This document shows, one piece after another, positions 55,205 through 64,000 of a stretch of 64,000 bases of DNA. The notes under the pieces were generated by a model, which was not told the origin of the DNA, made no database searches, and was given only the letters and a program-made list of their open reading frames with translations. Positions within the stretch are counted from its first letter, which is position 1. Each line of letters opens with the position of its first letter. A program made the translations under genes and the position numbers. Source of the stretch: Meghimatium bilineatum (Eukaryota; Mollusca; Gastropoda; Stylommatophora; Philomycidae). Location: the NCBI GenBank assembly GCA_034231615.1, contig CM067317.1, forward strand, positions 13,371,316 through 13,435,315, given 5' to 3'.

Positions 55205-56860
55205 TGAATGAATTGTTTATTTGCATATTCACAATCATTACAGGATCTTTGCTGTGACTACACCACTGTTAATTTACATTTGTGTATCACAATGAGGAAG
55301 ACCTACCTACCGCATTTAAAAGCACAGTGACTAAATGATTTGAGATTTAAAAAATGGTTAATTAGAGTTGAAAGAGATAACACGAAGTGTTATTGTAAAT
55401 GTAAATGTACAATAGCCGGGAAGGTAAAAGATATTGAGAGACGTACTGAGAGATATTGAGACAACAAAATACAAAGAACCTAAACAACCATTCCATGAAA
55501 AAAAAAAATTTCACCCTTAGCAATGACGTGAAAGCAACAGATCCAGGCATATCTTTGTTCGTAGCTGGACATTGTTCCCTAAGAGTAGTCGATTATTTAA
55601 ATGAACTCTGTAAGGTATACTTTGGTGACACTAAAGGATGCAAGAACTTAAAGCTTAGAAGATCAAAGTTTAGTTCAGTTATTTCAAATGTGTTCGCACC
55701 ATATTTCTAAAAAGACTTGATATCTGATATTGGAAACATCAAATTCAGCTTATTAATTGATGAAAGAAATGATATTACTGCAATTAAGCAACTTGGTACA
55801 GCAGTAAGATATTTTTCCGTGATAAGAAAACAGTTTATTGATACTTTATTAGATTTAGTAGAACTGTGTGACTAACGCTGAATCAATATGCAATGCTCTG
55901 AAAGAATGTTTGAAGAATAATAGACTTGAGTTGCAATATTTAGTTGCACTTGGCACCGATAATGCATCTGTCATGACAGGTGTAAACAATGGAGTACACA
56001 CAAAATTAAAGTCTGAAATTCATCCTCTGATCATAGAGGTGTGTGCCATTCTCTTTAACTAGCTGTATCACATGCTACAGCCGAGTGCCTTCCCAGAAGT
56101 CTCAGTTCATGATTAGAGAAACATATAACTGGTCTTCTTACTCATCATTTTGTCAAGCAAAGTACAGTGAGATTTTTGCATTAATAAATGATGGGCAAAC
56201 CCCACATACGCTTATTCAACCAAGTCAAACACGATGCATGTCTATTGAATCTGCCATTATCATAATATTACAGCAGTGGGTTGAGCTCAGGACTCATTTG
56301 AATATAGCAAGAATGTGCAAGCGCTGTTATGCAGCAGAACTTCTATATTCTATGTTTTGTGACATGAAAAAAACTATGTTTTCTCCATATTTCTCAATCA
56401 TATTCTTGGAGAAGTTCAAAGCGTGAATAAATAGTTTGAAGCAGAAATACAAGATCCAACAAAATTACTCAACGATCTTGTCCATCTCTCTGATTCTTTC
56501 AATTCAAAGATTATTCCTGGGAAAAATATTACACAGACTGATGCTATTGAAGACTAGATTCTAATCAATATCTGGGTTATGAGTTTGAAAAAGAAATGGC
56601 AATTTACACATTTTCAGATGAGAAAAATTCTTGGAAGATGTGTACAGGTTTTAGTGGAGTTATCAACATAGCTGCGTTTACGTTTGCTAGATAACGTTCA
56701 CATATTGCAGTCCATGTCATGATTTACTGGAAGTGAATGTTTACAGCCAATTAAGCCTTGCATATTAATCTTGCTAAAATGTTTATTGATGGCGCAGCAG
56801 CGAAGATACTCTCACCGGCATAAATTTCCAGTGGTGAAAACTTCACTATATGCAGTGGAC
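55205..56860 (+). pseudogene. hAT-type transposase pseudogene (ZBED/DUF4371-like)
   Basis: Broken plus-strand reading frame related to hAT transposases of the ZBED/FAM200 kind. Pieces in order: a BED-like finger remnant with RFKKWLIRVERDNTKCYCK near 55346-55400; DVKATDPGISLFVAGHCS and KLRRSKFSSVISNVFAPYF (55520-55708); KDLISDIGN and SLLIDERNDITAIKQLG (catalytic-domain start, 55711-55800); LGTDNASVMTGVNNGVHTKL (55945-56010); MIRETYNWSSYS then QAKYSEIFALINDGQTP and ILQQWVELRTHL (56109-56310). At least four frameshifts or stops are needed to follow it. No intact ends were identified. Function lost. Confidence 0.82.
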
Positions 56861-56899
56861 ACATAACGGCACACTTGTATTGTGGGCAGAAATAGTTTC

Positions 56900-57560
56900 A
56901 TACAGGAATGTCAGCATCATCATTAGGTGCCATGCCGGCTGGCATAGGCAATCATGGCTCTCCACAGCTCTCTGTCTCAAGTATTATGTATCAAGCTCGT
57001 TGTTGTTGCCGTTCCAGGTTGTCAAACTGTCTAATATTTTCTCACGTTATCGTCCTCTGTATCTGTTGCCTTCAATCTTGCTTGCTGTGACTGTGTTCTT
57101 CAAACCTCTCTGTCTCATCAACAACTCTAATTTCCCATTTTCCAGTTTGTTTATTGTCCAAGACTCGCGTCCATATGTTAGTATAGGAGTTACATAGCAC
57201 TGTAGAACTCTCTTCCTCACCTCTAATGACAAGGTCATATTACATAATATATTCTGAATGTTGTTTTTGCCTGTCCTATTCTGCATCTTATTTCTGTCGA
57301 ACTTCTTCCATCTGCTGTAATCATTGTACCTAAATATTTGAATTGGCGGACCTGTTTTAATACTATATCATTTACTTTGATATTGCAAGTTGTGTTATTT
57401 TGTTTCTTTGAAATAACCATTACTTCTGTTTTCTTTTGATATTCAGGAAGAGGGCTTTCTCTTTACTGTCTATGACTACTACATTAATGAATTCTTGGTC
57501 TTCTTCACTTTTAGCAATCAGAACAGTGTCATCCGCATATCTCCTCACACTCAACTATTG
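56900..57560 (-). pseudogene. LINE fragment (RT end and C-terminus)
   Basis: Minus strand: YADDTVLIAKS near 57540-57510, VLKQVRQFKYLGTMITADGR (57330), QNRTGKNNIQNIL, RVLQCYVTPILTYGRESWTI, then a decayed tail with RYRGRENIRQFDNLERQQQ. Several shifts. Confidence 0.82.
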
Positions 57561-58184
57561 CATGCATTATGTTTTCTCTGTTTAAAGAGAACAGGTCTGG
57601 TAAAAGTAGACAATCGTGCCCAACTCCTAGCATTGGTACTTTTTTAGTACTTCCAAAAATTTGTTATAGTGCTTTCTGTTGCTTTTTCCAGACGTTTCCA
57701 GTGCTGTATAATGAAATGAGTTGGCAACCCTACAACCAAGTCGGTGGCATTTTCTCCATTCGACACGACTGACGAATTATGATAATGATATCGGTACTCA
57801 TAAATGTATAAGCATCGAGTATCAGTCACATCTATTAAGTATTGTAAGTATCGCGGATGCTCGGTCGCAGATATTAGCATCAACGATATTTCCCTACCGA
57901 CTGGCAAAGTCAGAAAAGGACTGAATAGTTGACTGATATTATTTTAATTTAGTCATCCATTCAAGAAAGATATGTGAGTAACGAATGTACTTAGGCCTAT
58001 ATTTACGACATTTAGTACGTGATATTTTCAAAAGTACGTTAACACCTGCACTGAATTAATATATTGTATGATCTAGATTTTATCTTTGAGAAGAAACTCA
58101 ACCGGCGTCGTACGTCGTCTGCATCTATTCATATTTTTTTTTTCCAACGGCTATTTAAGCCCATTTTACTTTTCCGTCGAAGTG
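57561..58184. other. No gene recognised
   Basis: Frames on both strands but no domain; lies between a LINE fragment and a tRNA-like SINE. Confidence 0.5.
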
Positions 58185-58325
58185 GTACAGAGCGCGTCTT
58201 TGTTAGCCAAGGTATCGAGTTCGATCCCCGCCACAGGCATTTGAGCATCCAGACCGTTCAGAAAGCAATGGCAAACTACTGAACGTATTTTAATTTATAT
58301 TGCCAAAAAAATCACTACACTAGTC
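58185..58325 (+). repeat. tRNA-derived SINE
   Basis: GTGGTACAGAGCGC (A-box-like) followed 33 bp later by GAGTTCGATCCCCGCC (good B box), then a tRNA-unrelated tail ATTGCCAAAAAAATCACTAC also seen at 28070-28095. No anticodon-arm folding expected of a working tRNA. Confidence 0.7.
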
Positions 58326-58605
58326 AAAGAGAAAAACTGATGGGTTGATGGCTAGTCCTGAATCATCTACCAAATAATAATAATTTTATTTTATATATAA
58401 TAAATAATATGATGAGTAATTTAGTTGACTGTAACTTTTCTGGTCGGCAAATGTTAATCATTTTTTAAGTTGTCTTTTTTGTTTCAGTCATGCCAACTAG
58501 GCGCAATAATTAGAAGATAATCATTAAAATTAAAGCTGTTTCTTGTGTGCTGCAGGAACACTAAAAAAATGGAAAAAAATCAAACTTAGTCCCTTTTTCT
58601 TTCTT

Positions 58606-58690
58606 TTGCGTTTGTTCTGAAACTCCTGCAAATTAGCATTAGTCTGGAGAATTGAATGGTTGTGTACTTAGGTCTAAAACTTTATAAAAG
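58606..58690 (-). repeat. SINE-A 3' fragment
   Basis: TTTGCGTTTGTTCTGAAACT, AATTAGCATTAGTCTGGAG. Confidence 0.7.
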
Positions 58691-58827
58691 TGTTAAAATA
58701 GTAGGAGGTATAAAATAAGAAATACTAACTATTTATTACTGTGCCTTCATGCTTTCTTATCTAATCATAATAGGTGAGTAAGGAGAAGATGAACTCCAAA
58801 TTTGTTCCCTCATCCCATAGATCAAAC

Positions 58828-59088
58828 CCTGTGACTGCCCGTCACTGAAAGGGGAGCAAAGAATAGCAATACTGTTTGCCTTCCATGCATATCGTAAGAG
58901 GTGACTAAGGAGGTTATGGGATGAAGATGGCTGTCCCATCTCGTATAGGGTCCGTGATCCAAAGCCATGCTGAAGTCGGTTGTGTGCATATATCACAGCA
59001 GTGCTGTAAACCATGACAGAACGCATCCGTTCTCCGGAATACATCCTGCTAATCTGCAGGAGTTTGAGAATGAACGCAGAAGAAGAAA
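58828..59088 (+). repeat. SINE-A
   Basis: Starts TGACTGCCCGTCACTG, contains GTAAGAGGTGACTAAGGAGG, ends GAATGAACGCAGAAGAAG. A second, shorter and more decayed 3' piece follows at 59135-59248. Confidence 0.88.
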
Positions 59089-59134
59089 TCATGTGACTCA
59101 AAAGTTATGTTAACAATTTGAATTGTGTTGTTAT

Positions 59135-59248
59135 GCTGAAAGGCAAAAATATTGCAGTCAAACTATGATAAATCATGACAAAAACCTCCTGTTCTACAGA
59201 CTACATCTTGCATTGCTAACTAGCAGGAGTTGTTTGAGAACAAAAGTT
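59135..59248 (+). repeat. SINE-A 3' fragment, decayed
   Basis: Matches the last third of the family (AAACCATGAC-like, CTAGCAGGAGTT, TTTGAGAAC). Confidence 0.7.
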
Positions 59249-59249
59249 A

Positions 59250-60078
59250 TAGGACCTTAAGTCCTAAAGACATTAAATGGCACAGATACAGAGAATACGG
59301 TAAAACCATTTAGTGGGTACAGACAAGTTGTAGACAACTCAGAAAATGAAAAGATCATACTTTAGTACCAGTAGATCTACAACTTTTATGCAGTATGTGT
59401 TAAGTGTGTAAATAATAATCAAACTGCCAGAGGATATCTGACATGGCAGAGAGTGCAGTATGAAAAGATCATACTTTAGTAGGCGTACAACCTTTTATCA
59501 TTCAAGTGTTTTTGTGGCTCTGTACACCTGCATATAGGTATATGTATGTGCATGTATGAGTTTATACTTGTATATATATATATTTACATGTATGTGTGCA
59601 CGTATGTATAGGTGTTGATGTTTATATATTCTGATGGTATATATATATGTGTGTGTGATTGTATGTGGATGTGTGTATATTTTGATGCTTATCTATTCCA
59701 GAAGTTGTCAACTGCTGATCCTCCCTACGCATGTTTATGTCTCTGAGTCTATTGGTGGCCTCCCAGCAACCAATTTCTTCCTTTTTTCCCATATCCTCTT
59801 CCCTTCCTCATTTATTTTCCCACCGTCTTGGCATTACTCATTGGTGGCCCCAACTCTGCTGTTGCATCTTTCATGTTGAGCTTCTATATATTACCTACTA
59901 CTTTATTACCTATGGCAATTGTCCATTGATCTATGTCTATTTCTGTCTTTCAATAGTGCACAAATTTATGCTCACATATTGAAAGCACACAATTTGTCAT
60001 TTATGAGACATGCACGTCATAAAATCACGTGGCCCTATTTTCTGGTAAGAGAAACAGGTCCAGGTCATTCTAGTTGTC
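59250..60078. other. No gene recognised; TG/TA microsatellites
   Basis: ATGTATGTG-type simple repeats at about 59535-59690. Confidence 0.55.
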
Positions 60079-60255
60079 AATATTTTTATGGTTTTGTATT
60101 TTTAATTGTTATTTGTTTCCTGAAAAAGGTCTCGGTTGGACTGCTACGTAGAAAGTTGTCCTTGTTCTATGTTTTATTGTTAGTTAATTGTTTTTTGCTA
60201 TTGATAGTTAGGTATTTTCTAGTAACCTCTTTACCTTATTTAGTATTTCCTACTT
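60079..60255 (+). repeat. SINE-C-like copy
   Basis: TTGTTATTTGTTTCCTGAAA, GTTGTCCTTGTTCTATGTT and AGTAACCTCTTTACCTTATT follow the order in 49835-50078. Confidence 0.75.
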
Positions 60256-60286
60256 ATTTGTTGTTTTTTTCATAAAGGAAACTACA

Positions 60287-60560
60287 CCTGTTTGGTCATA
60301 TAAAAAGACACAACTGTTTAGAAAGACAAATAATGGAGGGCAGAGCACCTGGACAGAGGAGGAAAGGCAGACTAAGAAGACACTGGACTGATGACATTAA
60401 AGATAACATGAATATGTTGTTGGAAAATGCATGCAGCATCGTCGAAGACAGAGAAGGGTTCAGGGAGTTTATGGGAAGACAACGTTCTGGAGAGAATACG
60501 TCACTTGACACTCTTATTCGTTTTGTTACTGTGGCACTCTCCATTTTGTCAGACATCATC
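60287..60560 (+). pseudogene. LINE C-terminal fragment
   Basis: LFGHIKRHNCLERQIMEGRA, GQRRKGRLRRHWTDDIKDN then REGFREFMGRQRSG: the usual C-terminal segment of endonuclease-type LINEs. Starts without upstream RT. Confidence 0.78.
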
Positions 60561-60714
60561 TGATATTTTGGTTATTTATGTCTATATCCTTGTATGCGGT
60601 GTGTGTAAATAATAATAAAACTGCCAGAGGATATCCGACATGGCAGAGAGTGCAGCAGTAACAAAAAAAATAACACCTATGATAAAGTATTATTGTCACT
60701 GATTATTAATCATC

Positions 60715-61110
60715 ATCATGTGACATATTCTTTCCAGAACTTGGTCTTCCTTATGGATTCTCTGAACACTGCGATTCTTGATGAGTTGACTAGCCACAGC
60801 TAGAGATATGTTTAAGCAATGTTATATATCACTGCTCGATTGTCATCTTGGATGCCCTCTTCCACTGCTGCCATTAACTCTGTCTTCAGCTATTATTTCC
60901 ATGCTGTTATATCTCTTTATTTGACAAAAAAAAACACAGTTTTCTTGTTAAGAAGTTGTTAAAGAGCCAGCCCTCTTCGACATTTATTGATCTTAACACT
61001 TTTTGATTTGTCGTTTTACCTATCTGTGGTGTATATAAAATTCTTCTGTAGCATTTAATTTTGAAAGCAGTGATTCTCTTTGCTATTCTTTTATTTAATG
61101 CCCATGGGAT
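60715..61110 (-). pseudogene. LINE C-terminal fragment, opposite direction
   Basis: Minus frame LNKRIAKRITAFKIKCYRRI, NVEEGWLFNNFLTRKLCFF; this is the segment that normally comes just before the one at 60287. The lower part (60715-60900) resembles the tail at 19620-20240. Confidence 0.7.
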
Positions 61111-61799
61111 TACTAATATGACAATCAATAAAGGTAATATAACCAATAAATAGCTAAGATAATGTAAATGAGAATAACAAAAAACAAGGGACATTTTCCA
61201 TATTATGGTCCAATAGGGACCTTTATCAAGAAACAACAGTGAACTCGAAATAAACACAAAACTGTCAATACAATGAGATGGTCTTACAGCCACATCTCAT
61301 TCCATTTTTTTAAAAAGTGCAATCGTATTTAGTTATAAGCAATAGCGGTGATTGTTTGAATTTTACACATTTGAGAGACAAAGATCCAACGAGGTAAGTG
61401 GGATGCTACAAGAAAAAAAGTCACCATTAGATCTCCTTTTCTTGTCCCCACTGTTAAATTTAAAATTGTATGTTGTCATTTCATTGATAGCCATATTTAT
61501 CATGAATTATATACATTCTACAGATAATCATGCCATCACAACTTGGATACTGGGCTATCAGGGGTGTAAGTTTTTTTCTACAACAGTTCTACTTTGTTAA
61601 TTGTTCTATGTTGCTATAAGGATAATTATTCTTCAACATTTTTTAAATTGAATTGTACATGTTGACTTGTTTTGATTTTTAAATATAGCAAAATTAAGTA
61701 AAGAAAATGCATGACACATTATTGAACATATTTGGCACATTATTTTATGTATTCACACATATGATAGCAAATAGTTCAATGTTGTTGGGTCTGTTTCTA

Positions 61800-61958
61800 T
61801 TGTTTGTTTGTTTGCTTGAGAACCCCAGGAATTGCAAGCGATTAGCTCTTACTTCCTATGTGCAGTGGTGTGGTTTTTCTGAGCTTTCATACCTAAGAGA
61901 CTTCAGCTTTCGACTTTGTGCAATGCCTTTTGAAGGAATGTTCTGCTCAGAGGGGGGT
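61800..61958 (+). repeat. Interspersed repeat (family E)
   Basis: Counterpart of 28715-28898: TTGCTTGAGAACCCCAGGAA, GCGATTAGCTCTTACTTCCT, ending AGAGGGGGG. Confidence 0.7.
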
Positions 61959-61960
61959 CT

Positions 61961-62636
61961 ATAATTGTATAGATGAAATGCTACAAAGCTTCCATAAGAG
62001 AGCCTCAATATATCAGCATGTCATCTACTAAGGTTTTCTGTTGCATGGGTGGTTTGTCTAGTGGGACATTGGTCGGACTACCAGACACAACTGCATGCGT
62101 GTCTGTTTCTATATCTTTATGTAGAATCCAAGAGTTATTTAGTTCTTACTGATAAAATTATTCACTAGGTAAGGATAGGACTAAATTTAAGAGGTTTATT
62201 GAAAACCTATGCTCCATAGGGAGTGAAAGAGGGATATATATAAGTATAAGATTATTGTCTTTCCTCATGTGGTTTGTTATCCACTCTTGCTGTTAAGCAT
62301 AGGGAGTGATTAGAGCTTGAGCTTGTTTTCCAAGTCCAGATGTGTCACCAAGGCTGTACTATGACCGTGTTTGTTCAAGATGTTCCTGATGTTTTCTATT
62401 CATCTTTTCTGTGGTCTTCCTCTGCTTTGTACCCTGATCTCATTTGGTTATATGCTTTTATGGGTAACTTGTTGTGATGCATTCTCATAATTTACGCATG
62501 TGGTTGCGTCTGTGGGTCTCACCAATGGCCCACTAGACAAACCACCCATGCAACAGAAAACCTTAGTAGATGAAATGCCGTTATATTGAGGTTACCTTCT
62601 TATAGAAGCTTCATGGCACATCATCTATACAATTAT
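61961..62636. repeat. Foldback structure with ~140-bp inverted arms
   Basis: ATAATTGTATAGATGA at 61961-61976 pairs with TCATCTATACAATTAT at 62621-62636. The arms continue to about 62101 and 62494 through GTCATCTACTAAGGTTTTCT and GGTGGTTTGTCTAGTGG. The spacer (62102-62493) has weak LINE-tail similarity. The arm sequence also occurs at 26264-26404. Confidence 0.85.
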
Positions 62637-62964
62637 GCTTATTATGCTGTTATTTTGTTGTTGAAATGTTTTTCATGTTTACTTGAATATATGTATGCAC
62701 CCTAGGTGGTTGGGAGGGAGCCAGAGATGTACTGTACAGCACTGGGGAGGAGGAAACTGACAGCACTGTTTTTTCCTATGGCTGAGACCCATCATAGAGG
62801 CACAGTGACTCAGGACGTGACAATCCTTTTGACTTGAACATTTGGTTGCATGCCTGGAGCAATGGAGAAGTTCGGCATAACCAGTAGTCAATTGGTGGCG
62901 GAGAATGAGCACAGTGAGCCCTATCTTGGCTGTAGTGGCCCGGAGCAGTGCATAGGTTGAAACT

Positions 62965-63115
62965 TACTATCCTGGAGGTGTGATAGTTATTCTCTGGCTC
63001 TGGCCCGGGGTAGGCTGAAAATCCACAGACTTCCCAGCAATATAATGCCATTTAATGGCATTAGGTCAAAGGGCATGAGCCCATGTACCGCTGGATCAGC
63101 AACCAACCAACCATT
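62965..63115 (-). repeat. Interspersed repeat (family D)
   Basis: Reverse complement of blocks at 3345-3440 and 47985-48105: GGTTGGTTGGTTGCTGATCC, GGGCTCATGCC, GGATTTTCA and CTGGCTCTG-like. No coding frame. Confidence 0.75.
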
Positions 63116-63194
63116 CTCATGTGGCCAAACCACTTGATCTGCTGCCTCTATGCATCTGTCTTGGGGGGAAAAGAATTTTTCTGACGTCATCCAG

Positions 63195-63640
63195 TGCTGA
63201 GCATGATTCTTTTTTGGAAACTTGTTTTATTTTTGGTGGATGTTTAAAAAACGCAATAATTATTTAGTTTTTATAAATTTGTGTATATATTTTTAAGTGG
63301 AAATAAAGAATTGAATATTGAATCTAATGATGTAAGTTTTATTGGTCTATGTATAATATGTGAGAAGGTGATGAAAATAAAAAAAATAAAAAAAGACTGA
63401 TGTATACTTGTCCGATGTGTGGCATCCCTGATAAAAGTCTTCTATAAATCTAGTCGTATTGTATTTGTAAAGTTGTTTCATAAACACGCTAACATGCTCA
63501 TAATATCATCTGTGAAAACAAATAAAACATGTAGATGTCACTAACCTTGTCGGATCCATTTTTCTAGGCCTAGATCTAGTGTTAGTAGTTCACAACATCA
63601 ATATATTCAGCCTAATCTTTCCAATGTCATTTCATAATGA
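63195..63640 (+). mobile_element. Probable decayed piggyBac-like family member
   Basis: Shares TTCTTTTTTGGAAA, a GGTGGATGTTT...AACGCAATAA block and GTGGCATCCCTGATA with the element at 23169, in the same order. Ends not recognisable. Confidence 0.5.
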
Positions 63641-63904
63641 AACTAATGTGTTAGTAATATCTTCTTTGAAAACAAATGTAATTCCCAAGAATTCCTAAGG
63701 TGCCTAACTTGTTAGGAGCATTGAGAGTTAAGATGAAAGAAAATTTCTCACTTCACCTTAAATTGTTCAATTTATAACTTTGCAGGCACAAAACACCAAA
63801 GTTCTTCCAAGAATTGTATGGCACAGTAATATATAAATAGGAAAATTGAATACACACATTGAGATTCATTTTTATTTGATAATTATACATTTTTGTTGGG
63901 TTAA

Positions 63905-64000
63905 TTCTCAAACTTCTGCAGGTTAGCAGAATCTAGTTCAGAGAATGGAATGCATTGTGTCATGGTTTATTGCTTACCTATGATATCTTTCTGCACTTTT
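63905..64000 (-). repeat. SINE-A, running off the window end
   Basis: CTCAAACTTCTGCAGGTTAG, GGAATGCATTGTGTCATGG; cut by the window edge. Confidence 0.82.

Noticed and set aside
58185-58260. Functional tRNA gene
   Set aside because: A and B boxes are recognisable but the acceptor and anticodon stems do not pair; it continues into a SINE tail.

Overview
Animal genomic DNA that is AT-rich, intron-containing and dominated by interspersed repeats. The only ordinary host gene I can identify is a minus-strand thymine-DNA glycosylase (TDG). I assembled seven exons between 32933 and 21632 by checking splice sites and phases; they join into one 535-residue reading frame. The 5' end (start codon, promoter) was not found. 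The repeat spectrum (RNase H-encoding non-LTR elements, SINEs with GAA tails, mariner, piggyBac-like and hAT-like relics, GATA and many minisatellites) suggests a lophotrochozoan, probably a mollusc. That placement is inference; no marker in the window fixes the species.

Layout. 1-21 kb: no host gene recognised. It holds decayed LINE 3' ends, SINEs, several minisatellites, a decayed mariner (15401-16638) and a 5'-truncated LINE (17055-18982) inserted into a 60-bp satellite. 21.6-33 kb: TDG, whose introns carry a TTAA-flanked piggyBac-like element, a SINE split by a 408-bp insertion containing a 72-codon ORF, an inverted SINE pair next to a 5' splice site, and a minisatellite next to a 3' splice site. 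33-38 kb: interspersed repeat, then a complete mariner (35481-36815) with perfect 30-bp inverted repeats and an unbroken transposase, sitting in an older LINE. 38-51 kb: mainly SINEs and LINE fragments, some nested. 51-54.5 kb: LINE patchwork (endonuclease, RNase H and reverse transcriptase pieces) ending in about 225 bp of GATA repeats and a higher-order minisatellite. 55-57.5 kb: hAT-type transposase pseudogene and another LINE. 57.5-64 kb: tRNA-like SINE, GAA-tailed SINEs, split LINE fragments, a 0.68-kb foldback structure and a decayed piggyBac-like piece.

How the pieces relate. At least three related LINE copies and several SINEs have 9-14 bp target duplications that can be read directly; one LINE end has a 48-bp duplication. 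SINE and LINE 3' ends share a GAACG...(GAA)n tail, which suggests the SINEs use LINE machinery. The mariner is the only mobile element here that looks complete. I found no rRNA, functional tRNA gene, CRISPR array or bacterial-type operon.
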